The translations under genes were made by a program, and so were the position numbers. Of a stretch of 18,794 bases of DNA, positions 1-7,785 are shown piece after piece. The notes below the pieces were generated by a model. That model ran no database searches. It had not been told where the DNA came from and was given only the letters and a program-made list of their open reading frames with translations. Source of the stretch: Clostridiales bacterium (GTDB lineage Bacteria; Bacillota; Clostridia; Oscillospirales; Acutalibacteraceae); the NCBI GenBank assembly GCA_012522615.1, contig JAAYKB010000182.1, positions 1 to 18,794 of the forward strand, given 5' to 3'. How positions within the stretch are numbered: position 1 is the stretch's first letter; every line of letters starts with the position of its first letter.

Positions 1-870
1 AAAAACTCAATCTCTTATGTCACCGATTCGACAAACAGCGATACCGGATTTGCCCGCAATCGCATCCGTTCCTGCGTGATTCCCCATTTGAGGGAGATTA
101 ATCCCGAGGTTGAATCCGCCTTTCTGCGGCTTATGAGACACGCGCGCGAAGACGAGGATTTTTTGAGCAAAAACGCCGAAGACGAATTGAGAAAGTCCGC
201 TATTGACGACGGATACGGCGGGTATTCATCCGAGTATCTGTTATCCTTGCCCAAGCCGATCCGCACGCGTGCGATAACAGCCGCCGTCATGCTGGAGGAT
301 CCGGACGCGGCAAGAAGGCTGACGGAACGGCATATAGCCCTGCTCGAAGAGATGCTTGAAAAGGGAGGCGGTGTGACGCTTTCTCCCCGCCTTGAGGCGC
401 GTGTATCGCAGGGACGTTTTTCGGTATTCGGTAAAATCAGTGAGAAAAAAGGCGGCAACCTGCATAGAATAAAAGGAGATAACGAGATAATACCGTTAAA
501 ATCAGGTATTTCTTGTATATTTTTTGGCAGAATATACAGACCAAGCCTCATGTCTTTGGCTGAATTTGAGAAGCGAAAAAAAATTCACAAAAACTTATTA
601 AAAAATTCGCTCAACTATGATAAGATATCAGGGAACCTTTTTTTGCGAAGCCGACAGCCGGGTGACGCCTTTCGTCCGGCCGGACGCGGCGTAAATAAAG
701 CGCTGAAAAAACTGCTGGGCGAGGAAAAAGTTCCTGCCGCTCTGCGCGACGCCATTCCGGTTGTCTGCGACGATATGGGAATCGTCTTGATAGGCGGTAT
801 CGGCTGTGACGAACGTGTTAAGATAGACCAAAGCTGCCGCCGGGTGCTGGTGTTGGACATTGTTGAATAA
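1..870 (+). CDS. tilS: tRNA(Ile)-lysidine synthase TilS, 3' part (start outside window)
   Basis: TilS uses ATP and lysine to convert C34 of the CAU-anticodon tRNA-Ile to lysidine, so that it reads AUA. The frame is open from base 1 and the N-terminal PP-loop ATPase part lies upstream of the window. Visible first is the family stretch YVTDSTNSDT followed by RNRIR and VIPHL, which ends the catalytic domain. A central helical region follows, then the C-terminal domain with RQPGDAFRPAGRG, KALKKLLGEEKVP and RDAIPVV, the typical TilS-C pattern. A GTG at 76 would give an internal start, but the TilS motifs continue upstream of it, so the gene is simply cut by the window edge. The stop codon merges into the ribosome binding site of hpt, and tilS-hpt-ftsH is the order known from Bacillus. 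Identification is confident. Confidence 0.93.
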   Translation, partial: KNSISYVTDSTNSDTGFARNRIRSCVIPHLREINPEVESAFLRLMRHAREDEDFLSKNAEDELRKSAIDDGYGGYSSEYLLSLPKPIRTRAITAAVMLEDPDAARRLTERHIALLEEMLEKGGGVTLSPRLEARVSQGRFSVFGKISEKKGGNLHRIKGDNEIIPLKSGISCIFFGRIYRPSLMSLAEFEKRKKIHKNLLKNSLNYDKISGNLFLRSRQPGDAFRPAGRGVNKALKKLLGEEKVPAALRDAIPVVCDDMGIVLIGGIGCDERVKIDQSCRRVLVLDIVE

Positions 871-881
871 GGGAGTTGGGC

Positions 882-1433
882 GTGTTTATGGGACTGCATG
901 AGGATGTTGGGGAAATATTGTTTACAGCCGATCAGATTGATGAGATTGTGAAAAGAATCGGAGATCAGGTCAGCAGGGATTATGCGGACAAGGATCTCGT
1001 CATGATCAGCGTGCTTAAGGGGTCGCTTATCTTTATGGCCGACCTGATGCGGGCGATAACCGTTCCGTGCTCGATTGATTTTCTTTCTGTTTCAAGCTAT
1101 GGTGCCGGGACAACAACCACCGGCGAGGTACGCATACTTAAGGATCTTGATACCACCCTTGAGGGCAAGGATGTTCTTGTCGTCGAAGATATTCTTGACT
1201 CGGGCATGACCCTGTCGTTCCTGCTGAATAATCTTCAGGCAAGACATCCCCGCAGCATACGGCTTTGCACATTGCTCGATAAGCCGGAACGCAGACGGGT
1301 TGATATTAAAGCGGACTATGTCGGCGTGCAGGTGCCGGACAAGTTTATTGTAGGTTATGGGCTCGATTATGCCGAGAAATATCGCAATCTTCCCTATATC
1401 GGCGTTCTTAAGCCGGAGATTTACGCCGAGTAG
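882..1433 (+). CDS. hpt: Hypoxanthine phosphoribosyltransferase
   Basis: This is a cytosolic purine-salvage enzyme joining hypoxanthine or guanine to PRPP to give IMP or GMP. The PRPP-binding loop VVEDILDSGMTL carries the required acidic pair (codons at 1185-1190). LLDKPERRR and the C-terminal VPDKFIVGYGLDYAEKYRN are also family signatures, and SVLKGSLIFMADLMR is the first PPi-loop region. The length of about 183 residues is normal. Three in-frame starts compete: TTG 876, GTG 882 and ATG 888. AAGGGAG at 869-875 touches TTG 876 and lies 6 bases from GTG 882, so I chose GTG; ATG 888 (12 bases away) is possible. The gene follows the tilS stop within 11 bases and is followed by ftsH 45 bases on, so the three are probably one operon. 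Confidence 0.94.
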   Translation: MFMGLHEDVGEILFTADQIDEIVKRIGDQVSRDYADKDLVMISVLKGSLIFMADLMRAITVPCSIDFLSVSSYGAGTTTTGEVRILKDLDTTLEGKDVLVVEDILDSGMTLSFLLNNLQARHPRSIRLCTLLDKPERRRVDIKADYVGVQVPDKFIVGYGLDYAEKYRNLPYIGVLKPEIYAE

Positions 1434-1478
1434 ACGAAATGAATTTGGAGCCCGTATAGGTTTAAGGAGTGAAATTGT

Positions 1479-3428
1479 TTGGAATCCAACAATAACGATT
1501 ATGGCAAAATCATACGCAATGTGGGGCTGCTGCTGGGAATACCCTTTCTGGTGATAGTAGCGCTTTACCTTTTTATGAATTCCCGCGCGACTGTCGATAA
1601 AACTATGTATTCCGATATTGTCGGCTATTTTGAGGACGACAAGGTCGAAAAATATACCCTTGATTTGGGAAACGGCGCGCTCGCTATAACGCTTAGGGAG
1701 AAATACCGCACCGACCTCAACAAGGACGGGAAAATCGACGAAAAGGATATTGTAAAATATACCGTTCCCGATGTAGGCCTTTTTCTTCAGGATGTCAGGG
1801 AGATTGTGAATGCTGCCAACAGGGATGATGACCCGAAAAATGACGTGGCATCGAATTACCATCCGGTCAGCGAGATGCCATGGATTATTAACCTTCTCCC
1901 GTCGCTTTTGATTATTGTATTCTTTATCGTAATGTGGGTGATGATGAGGCGTTCGCTCTCCTCCATTGACGGGGGGAAGGCGATGGGCTTCGGCAAGGCC
2001 CGCGTCAAGCAGCCCGCCGACGAAAAACGCAAAACCACATTTGCCGACGTTGCGGGTGCGGATGAGGAAAAGGAAGAGCTTCGCGAAATTGTCGATTTTC
2101 TTAAACAGCCCAAGAAGTTTAAGGAGCTTGGCGCTCGTGTGCCCAAGGGCGTCCTGCTTGTCGGCCCTCCGGGCACGGGTAAAACCCTTCTTGCACGCGC
2201 CGTTGCCGGAGAGGCGGGCGTACCGTTTTTCTCGATTTCCGGATCGGATTTTGTCGAAATGTATGTCGGTGTAGGCGCTTCCCGGGTACGCGACCTGTTT
2301 GATCAGGCAAAGAAGAACTCACCCTGCATCATATTCATTGATGAGATAGACGCCGTCGGGCGTCAGCGCGGTGCCGGACTCGGCGGAGGGCATGACGAAC
2401 GCGAGCAGACATTGAACCAGCTTCTCGTTGAAATGGACGGCTTCGGGGCAAACGAGGGCGTAATTATGCTTGCTGCCACGAACCGTCCCGATATTCTTGA
2501 CCCGGCTTTGATGCGTCCCGGCCGTTTTGACCGCCAGATTGTGGTGAATTATCCCGACATCAAGGGGCGTGAGGAGATACTGAAGGTTCACGCGAGAGGC
2601 AAGCCGCTTGCTCCCGACGTCGACCTTTCGGTTATTGCAAAAACAACCGCGGGCTTTACCGGCGCCGACCTTGAAAATCTGCTCAACGAGGCCGCACTGC
2701 TTGCGGCGCGAAAGGGACTTCATTCAATCACCATGCCCGAGATTGAAGAGGCCGCAATCAAGGTTGTTATGGGCACCGAAAAGCGCAGCCATGTTATCAC
2801 CGACCGCGATAAGAAGCTGACCGCCTATCATGAAGCGGGACACGCGGTTGTCACTTATTATTCGCCCACCCAGGACCCTGTCCATCAGGTTTCTGTAATT
2901 CCGCGCGGTATGGCCGGCGGTTATACCATGAGCCTGCCTCAGACCGACAAATCCTATAGGCTGAAAAATGAAATGCTCGAGGGAATACAGGTAATGCTGG
3001 GCGGACGTGTGGCCGAAGCATTGGTGCTTGACGACATTTCCACCGGCGCTTCGAACGATATAGAACGCGTCACCGATACCGCGAGAAACATGGTTATAAA
3101 ATACGGTATGTCGGAAAATTTAGGCCCGATTCTTTACGGCTCCTCAAGTTCCAACGAGATTTTCCTCGGGCGCGATTTCGGTCATACCCGCAACTATTCG
3201 GAGGAGATTGCGGCCAAGATAGATACCGAGATAAAGGCAATTATCAACGACTGTTATGCCGAAACCGAACGCAAGCTGTCAAGCCATATGGATAAGCTGC
3301 ACGCGGTTGCGCAGTATCTTTTCACTAATGAGAAGATGGACGGCGAGAAGTTTAAAGAAATCATGGAAAGCGATACCTCGGGAGCTACCGAGATTGTTCT
3401 GCCGACCAACAGCAAATCGTTAATCTGA
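1479..3428 (+). CDS. ftsH: ATP-dependent zinc metalloprotease FtsH
   Basis: This is a membrane-anchored AAA+ protease that removes damaged membrane proteins and regulatory proteins. The 649 residues show a first membrane segment (about 15-33), an external domain (about 36-133), and a second segment (about 136-156). The AAA module has Walker A GPPGTGKT at 229-236, Walker B IIFIDE at 284-289 and a second region of homology ATNRPDILDPALMRPGRFD. The zinc protease site is H451-E-A-G-H455. The start is TTG 1479, because AAGGAG at 1464-1469 lies 9 bases upstream and no ATG fits the first membrane segment. Unusually, residues 79-90 of the external domain read D-L-N-K-D-G-K-I-D-E-K-D, a perfect EF-hand/dockerin-type calcium loop pattern. 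It is the last gene of tilS-hpt-ftsH and ends 12 bases before a strong hairpin terminator. Confidence 0.97.
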   Translation: MESNNNDYGKIIRNVGLLLGIPFLVIVALYLFMNSRATVDKTMYSDIVGYFEDDKVEKYTLDLGNGALAITLREKYRTDLNKDGKIDEKDIVKYTVPDVGLFLQDVREIVNAANRDDDPKNDVASNYHPVSEMPWIINLLPSLLIIVFFIVMWVMMRRSLSSIDGGKAMGFGKARVKQPADEKRKTTFADVAGADEEKEELREIVDFLKQPKKFKELGARVPKGVLLVGPPGTGKTLLARAVAGEAGVPFFSISGSDFVEMYVGVGASRVRDLFDQAKKNSPCIIFIDEIDAVGRQRGAGLGGGHDEREQTLNQLLVEMDGFGANEGVIMLAATNRPDILDPALMRPGRFDRQIVVNYPDIKGREEILKVHARGKPLAPDVDLSVIAKTTAGFTGADLENLLNEAALLAARKGLHSITMPEIEEAAIKVVMGTEKRSHVITDRDKKLTAYHEAGHAVVTYYSPTQDPVHQVSVIPRGMAGGYTMSLPQTDKSYRLKNEMLEGIQVMLGGRVAEALVLDDISTGASNDIERVTDTARNMVIKYGMSENLGPILYGSSSSNEIFLGRDFGHTRNYSEEIAAKIDTEIKAIINDCYAETERKLSSHMDKLHAVAQYLFTNEKMDGEKFKEIMESDTSGATEIVLPTNSKSLI

Positions 3429-3440
3429 ATAACAGCACGC

Positions 3441-3478
3441 AAAAACGGCTCTTTGACAAGCGTCAAAGAGCCGTTTTT
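3441..3478. terminator. Bidirectional intrinsic terminator between ftsH and ilvC
   Basis: There is a perfect 17-bp inverted repeat, 3441-3457 against 3462-3478, with a 4-base loop. It runs from five As on the left to five Ts on the right, so it has a U-tract on either strand. It lies between the convergent ends of ftsH (stop 3428) and ilvC (stop 3493) and can serve both. Confidence 0.92.
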
Positions 3479-3492
3479 TAGGATGCTGATTA

Positions 3493-4485
3493 TTATTCTT
3501 CGTTCCAGCTGTACATTTTACGCAGTTCTCTGCCGACTGCTTCAAGCTGATGCTCGGCTTCGATGCGGCGGCAGGCGTTGAAGTGGGAGCGTCCGACCTT
3601 GTTTTCGTTAATCCACTTGGAAGCGAATGTGCCATCCTGAATCTCGGTGAGAATCTTCTTCATTTCCTTTTTGGTTTCGTCGGTTACAAGACGTTTGCCG
3701 GTTTCATAATCGCCGAATTCGGCCGTATCGGAAATGGAATAGCGCATCATTGAGAATCCGCCCTTGTAGATCAGGTCGACGATAAGCTTCATTTCATGTA
3801 TGCACTCAAAATAGGCGTTTTCGGGAGCATATCCCGCTTCGACCAGTGTTTCAAAGCCGGCCTTCATAAGGGCGGTTACGCCGCCGCAGAGCACGGCCTG
3901 CTCGCCGAACAGGTCGGTTTCGGTTTCATCCTTGAAGGTGGTTTCGAGAACGCCGGCGCGCGCTCCGCCGATGCCTGCGGCATAAGCAAGCGCGATATCA
4001 AGGGCGCGTCCGGTGGCATCCTGATGAATGGCGACAAGGCAGGGGACGCCCTTGCCATCAAGATATTCGCTGCGGACGGTATGGCCGGGTCCTTTGGGGG
4101 CAATCATAAATACGTCAACATCGGCCGGCGGCTTAATCTGCCCGAAATGGATGTTGAAGCCGTGTGCAAATGCCAGAGCCTTGCCGGATGAAAGGTTGGG
4201 AGCGATATCGTTCTTGTATAGGTCGGCCTGACGCTCGTCGTTAATCAGTATCATTATGACATCGGCGGCCTTTGTGGCGTCGGCTGCGGTCATAACCTTG
4301 AGACCGGCCTCTTCGGCCTTGCTCCAGCTCTTGGAGCCGATATAGAGACCGACAACAACATCGACGCCGCTTTCATGCAGGTTAAGCGCATGAGCGTGAC
4401 CCTGAGAGCCATATCCGATAACGGCGACAGTCTTGCCTTTCAGAACGCCGAGGTTGCAGTCGCTTTGATAAAAGATTTTTGCCAT
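3493..4485 (-). CDS. ilvC: Ketol-acid reductoisomerase (class I)
   Basis: This enzyme isomerises and reduces acetolactate or acetohydroxybutyrate to the dihydroxy acid precursors of valine, leucine and isoleucine. The 330 residues match the short class I form. The N-terminal Rossmann fold has VAVIGYGSQGHAHALNL (about residues 20-36). The C-terminal knotted domain has the metal-binding run DETETDLFGEQAVLCGG and later CIHEMKLIVDLIYKGG. ATG 4485 is preceded by AGGAGG at 4495-4500, 9 bases away. The cofactor-phosphate loop reads V-G-L-Y-I-G-S-K-S-W: residue 48 is Tyr where many class I enzymes have Arg, while the two serines are kept. It is the last gene of ilvBNC, 78 bases after ilvN; that gap holds only two weak inverted repeats (4502-4517 and 4535-4550). 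Confidence 0.97.
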   Translation of the reverse strand: MAKIFYQSDCNLGVLKGKTVAVIGYGSQGHAHALNLHESGVDVVVGLYIGSKSWSKAEEAGLKVMTAADATKAADVIMILINDERQADLYKNDIAPNLSSGKALAFAHGFNIHFGQIKPPADVDVFMIAPKGPGHTVRSEYLDGKGVPCLVAIHQDATGRALDIALAYAAGIGGARAGVLETTFKDETETDLFGEQAVLCGGVTALMKAGFETLVEAGYAPENAYFECIHEMKLIVDLIYKGGFSMMRYSISDTAEFGDYETGKRLVTDETKKEMKKILTEIQDGTFASKWINENKVGRSHFNACRRIEAEHQLEAVGRELRKMYSWNEE

Positions 4486-4563
4486 GGTTTATTACCTCCT
4501 GTGCCGTTTTCGCGGCAGATTTTATGTCAATGCAGAATCCTTTAGGATTCGCACAATCCATAC

Positions 4564-5070
4564 CTACTGGGGACGCTTGGACGGCCTTGTGGCGTTAGGA
4601 CCCTTTTCCAGCGCGATTATCCCTGTCCGGACAATCTCTTTGATGCCGTACGGACGGAGAAGGTTTTCAAGGGTTTCGGTGCGGTCGGCGGTGTCCGAAA
4701 ACTCGAGTGTTAAGGTTGAGCCCGTTACATCGACTATACGGGCGCCCATCAGTTCGGATATGCGCATAACGTCCTCGCGCTTGCCTTTTCCGGTCGATAC
4801 TTTAATCAAGGACAGGGTGCGGGCAATCGTTTCGTTCGGCTCGAGGGCCTTTACCTTGATAACCGGAATCAGCTTGTTCAGCTGTTTTTCCAGCTGCTCA
4901 ACAATGTATTCGTCGCCCTCAACAACGATTGTCATACGGGATATCGACGGGTCCTCGGTGATGCCGACGGCAAGCGAGTCGATGTTGAATCCTCTTCTTG
5001 AAAACAAGCCCGAAACCTTGGACAAAACGCCGGCATGGTTCTCAACAAGGACAGACATTGTGTACTTCAA
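4564..5070 (-). CDS. ilvN: Acetolactate (acetohydroxyacid) synthase regulatory subunit
   Basis: This is the small subunit that activates the catalytic subunit and gives valine feedback inhibition. The 168 residues begin with an ACT domain (MSVLVENHAGVLSKVSGLF, then RRGFNIDSLAVG and MTIVVEGDE), followed by the C-terminal domain with RVLSLIKV-like and GARIVDVTGSTLTLEFS stretches. The start is TTG 5070: AGGAGGAG at 5077-5084 lies 6 bases upstream. An ATG four codons inside (5058) is the alternative. It starts 18 bases after ilvB, and its ribosome binding site nearly touches the ilvB stop, so translation is probably coupled. The symbol could equally be ilvH; the two names are used for the same subunit. 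Confidence 0.95.
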   Translation of the reverse strand: MKYTMSVLVENHAGVLSKVSGLFSRRGFNIDSLAVGITEDPSISRMTIVVEGDEYIVEQLEKQLNKLIPVIKVKALEPNETIARTLSLIKVSTGKGKREDVMRISELMGARIVDVTGSTLTLEFSDTADRTETLENLLRPYGIKEIVRTGIIALEKGPNATRPSKRPQ

Positions 5071-5088
5071 AAGGCACTCCTCCTATCT

Positions 5089-6708
5089 TCAAAGAGACGG
5101 GTAATCGGGGCTTATCCTACATACCATCAGAAACGGGCCGTCGTTTTTCAGCATATCGTCGATTGCAGATTCCGCTTCTTCGTTCGAGGAAACGGCTACC
5201 GCGGGTATACCGTACGCCTTTGCAACGGCGACAAAATCGGGACTTCCGTCGAGATAGACTGCCGAGTGGCGGCACGAATAAAGCCTGTCCTGCAGCTCCC
5301 TTACCATCCCGAGCCGGGTATTGTGCATGATCACGATTTTTAAGTCCAGACCCTCCTGACAAACGGTGCCGAGCTCCATCATGCTCATCTGGAAGGAGCC
5401 GTCGCCGCATACGGCGCAAACCTGTCTTTTGGGCGAAGCGAGCTTTGCGCCCACGGCGCAGGGGATGGAATAACCCATTGTACCCATACCTCCGGAGGTG
5501 AGGAACCGTCCGTCGCGCACGGCAAAGTTGTTTGCAGACCATATCTGGTTTTGTCCGACATCGGCGCAAAGTACGGCGTCCGACTCCATTTTACGCGACA
5601 ATGTCCGCATAAAGCTTTTCGGTTCGACATAGCCTTCGATTGCGTGAATTTCGACCTTTGAATAGCGGGCTTTTCTGTCTGTAACCTGCTCGACCCACTC
5701 GGCTGGCGCTTTCCAATCGCAGTTTTTTGAAAGTTCGGAGAGAACGAGACGCAGATCCCCGACAATCGGTATGTGGGCGGGCATATTTTTGCCGATTTCG
5801 GCAGGGTCGATATCAATATGAACAACCACGGCGCGTTCAGCAACCTGACCGGGGGAGGCAACCGCACGGTCACCCACCCTCGCACCGGCGAGAATAACAA
5901 GGTCGGCATCGCGTATCGCTTTGTTTGCGGGAACACATCCGTGACTTCCCAGCATCCCGAGGTTAAGCGGGTGATCTGAGGGAAGCAAACCTATGCCCAT
6001 CATGGTGCAGATTACGGGGATTTCACATTTTTCGACAAAACCGCGCAGTTCATCAAGCGCCTTGGCCGAAAACACGCCGCCGCCGGCGCAGAGAATCGGC
6101 CTATGACATTCCTTTAAGGCTTCAATAACCTTTTTTATCTGCAGGGAATTTCCAAGCGAACGCGGTTTATACCCGATAATATCAACCGGAATATTATAAT
6201 CGAAATCCGGAATTTCTGTTTTTTGAACATCAATCGGAATATCAATCAAAACCGGACCCGGGCGCCCCGTTGAGGCAATATGAAACGCCTCCTTGAAAAT
6301 ACGCGGGATGTCGCCGGCGCGTTTTACAAGATACGAATGCTTTGTAAAGGGCTCGGCGGCGCCGGTTATGTCGGCTTCCTGAAACACATCACGCCCCAGC
6401 AGGTCGCTGCGAACCTGTCCGGTTATCACCACAAGAGGGATTGAATCCATATAAGCCGAAGCAATGCCTGTCAGGAGGTTCGTGGCGCCGGGGCCGGAGG
6501 TCGCAATGCAGACGCCGGGAACACCGGAAATTCTCGCATATCCGCTTGCGGCGTGGGCGGCATTTTGTTCGGTGCGAACAAGGACATGGTGAATACCGCT
6601 GTCAATCAGGGCATCGTAAAAAGGACAGATTGCAGCACCGGGGTACCCGAATGCAATCCGCACACCTTCCTGTTCCAGACATTTCACCATGGCCAAGGCT
6701 CCGGTCAT
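5089..6708 (-). CDS. ilvB: Acetolactate (acetohydroxyacid) synthase catalytic subunit
   Basis: This ThDP/FAD enzyme condenses pyruvate with pyruvate or 2-ketobutyrate, the first step to branched-chain amino acids. The 539 residues are slightly short for the family but all three domains are present. The N-terminal domain has catalytic Glu47 in RTEQNAAHAASGYAR and TSGPGATNLLTGIA. The central FAD domain has LAGARVGDRA. The C-terminal ThDP motif has GDGSFQMSMMELGTVCQEG followed by the Asn of IVIMHN. FQEADITGAAEPFTKHSY is the typical family stretch. ATG 6708 is preceded by GAGAGG at about 6716-6721. Two usual residues differ: the MVRQW region reads MVREL (Leu472), and the GQVP region reads GQVR (Arg99). 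It is first in ilvB-ilvN-ilvC with its own promoter upstream. Confidence 0.95.
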   Translation of the reverse strand: MTGALAMVKCLEQEGVRIAFGYPGAAICPFYDALIDSGIHHVLVRTEQNAAHAASGYARISGVPGVCIATSGPGATNLLTGIASAYMDSIPLVVITGQVRSDLLGRDVFQEADITGAAEPFTKHSYLVKRAGDIPRIFKEAFHIASTGRPGPVLIDIPIDVQKTEIPDFDYNIPVDIIGYKPRSLGNSLQIKKVIEALKECHRPILCAGGGVFSAKALDELRGFVEKCEIPVICTMMGIGLLPSDHPLNLGMLGSHGCVPANKAIRDADLVILAGARVGDRAVASPGQVAERAVVVHIDIDPAEIGKNMPAHIPIVGDLRLVLSELSKNCDWKAPAEWVEQVTDRKARYSKVEIHAIEGYVEPKSFMRTLSRKMESDAVLCADVGQNQIWSANNFAVRDGRFLTSGGMGTMGYSIPCAVGAKLASPKRQVCAVCGDGSFQMSMMELGTVCQEGLDLKIVIMHNTRLGMVRELQDRLYSCRHSAVYLDGSPDFVAVAKAYGIPAVAVSSNEEAESAIDDMLKNDGPFLMVCRISPDYPSL

Positions 6709-6767
6709 CGCTTAAACCTCTCAATCATTATGCCAAAAAGGCAATACTTGCATATTCTTGATTTTTT

Positions 6768-6796
6768 ATTATAGCTTTATTCAAAGGTTGAGTCAA
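6768..6796 (-). promoter_or_regulatory. Sigma-A promoter of the ilvBNC operon
   Basis: On the minus strand, TTGACT (complement of 6791-6796), 17 bases, then a perfect TATAAT (complement of 6768-6773). The transcript would start near 6761 and have a leader of about 52 bases before ilvB, holding only a small TGCC/GGCA hairpin (6731-6743). That is too short for a T-box. Confidence 0.8.
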
Positions 6797-6844
6797 CATA
6801 TTTTGATGTTTGCGGCATGCTTAGTTCAATATTTTGTTATATAG

Positions 6845-6879
6845 ACATAACCGGAACGGAAAAACCGTCCCGGTTATGT
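6845..6879 (-). terminator. Probable terminator hairpin after cotJC
   Basis: Inverted repeat 6845-6854 / 6870-6879 (10 bp), then one mismatch and 4 more pairs (6856-6859 / 6865-6868) around a 5-base loop. It begins 16 bases after the cotJC stop. The following minus-strand sequence is AT-rich but has no clean U-tract, so termination efficiency is uncertain. Confidence 0.55.
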
Positions 6880-6894
6880 TGAATATTATGTGAA

Positions 6895-7518
6895 TCAGCG
6901 CATTACATTATTTTCCATTACCATGTTATCCATTTTCATGTTGTCGTATTTGTGCTTGTTTGAGAACATGTAATCCTGAACCTTGTTCAGCATTTCGCCG
7001 AAACGCTGGAAGTGAACCACCTCACGTTCGCGCAGGAATGAGAGCGCTTGGTTGACACCGTGATCGTTTGACATGCGGATAAGGTGTTCATATGTTGCGC
7101 GAGCTTTCTGCTCGGCCGCCATATCCTCGTGCAAATCGGCTATCGGGTCGGTTTTTGCGTTGAAATATGACGCGGTAAAAGGCACGCCGGCAGCATTATG
7201 CGGGAATGGATTCCGGCCGTGGTTTGCAAAGTGGGCGGCATAGGGCGAGTTTTTAATCTGCTCGTCGGATGCGTGCTCCACAAGCTTCCAGACAATTGTT
7301 GCTATCATCTCCCAATGGCTGAGCTCTTCGGTGCCTATGTCGGTAAGAAGGGCACGGGCTTCGGGCAGGGGCATGTAATAACGCTGGGTCAGATAGCGCA
7401 AACCGGCTGCCGCTTCACCGTCGGCGCCGCCGAGCTGTTCGAGTATCAATTCCGCCAAGGCAGGGTTGGTGGAATCTACCCTGACCGGAAATTGTAAGGT
7501 TTTTTGATATAGAAACAT
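6895..7518 (-). CDS. cotJC: Spore coat protein CotJC, manganese catalase family
   Basis: CotJC is a spore-coat component related to dimanganese catalases. The start reads MFLYQKTLQFPVRVDS, and LEQLGGADGEAAAGLRYLTQ holds the expected metal ligand Glu35. DIGTEELSHWEMIAT supplies Glu65 and His68, and the later AEQKARATYE and REREVVHFQRF supply the second half-site, so the dimetal centre looks intact. The 207 residues are somewhat longer than Bacillus CotJC because of a Met/Asn-rich tail (last 22 residues, with DNMKMDNMVM). ATG 7518 has a GGGAGG-type site just upstream. It is the third gene of cotJABC, 15 bases after cotJB. Whether it is catalytically active cannot be told from sequence. Confidence 0.93.
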   Translation of the reverse strand: MFLYQKTLQFPVRVDSTNPALAELILEQLGGADGEAAAGLRYLTQRYYMPLPEARALLTDIGTEELSHWEMIATIVWKLVEHASDEQIKNSPYAAHFANHGRNPFPHNAAGVPFTASYFNAKTDPIADLHEDMAAEQKARATYEHLIRMSNDHGVNQALSFLREREVVHFQRFGEMLNKVQDYMFSNKHKYDNMKMDNMVMENNVMR

Positions 7519-7533
7519 TTATTTTTCCTCCCC

Positions 7534-7785
7534 TCACATATCCCAAGGCCAGGGTTCGTTGACCCACTGCCATGGGAACCTGCTTTTTCCGTATCCGAAG
7601 TTTACCAATGGTCCGTGTTTTTCTATATACATTTTTTTTGCCACCTCAAACTGTTCTATTAACCTGTTGTAGTCCTGTAAAGCCTGTTCGCTTTCCGGAT
7701 GTGTATCCAAAAACAAGTTTAACTCTACGATTGCAAACTGCAATGCCATCAATTTTTCAAATTCCTCGTTATATCTGGTAGTCAT
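7534..7785 (-). CDS. cotJB: Spore coat protein CotJB
   Basis: A small spore-coat protein of 83 residues. The family pattern is clear: an N-terminal helix with LQFAIVELNLFLDTHP, then ALQDYNRLIEQ, then the aromatic C-terminal signature KHGPLVNFGYG and PWQWVNEPWPWDM. I start it at ATG 7785 rather than the upstream GTG 7797. The ATG overlaps the cotJA stop as ATGA (7782-7785), giving translational coupling, and AGGTGG lies 8 bases upstream of it. The Bacillus homologue is needed for placing CotJC in the coat. Confidence 0.93.
   Translation of the reverse strand: MTTRYNEEFEKLMALQFAIVELNLFLDTHPESEQALQDYNRLIEQFEVAKKMYIEKHGPLVNFGYGKSRFPWQWVNEPWPWDM

Noticed and set aside
1092..1862. 256-codon minus-strand open frame
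   Set aside because: Antisense to hpt and the 5' part of ftsH, both certain genes; no recognisable domain.
4484..5104. 206-codon plus-strand frame opposite ilvN
   Set aside because: It is antisense to a certain ilvN and spans the ilvN-ilvC gap; Ser/Arg-rich shadow composition.
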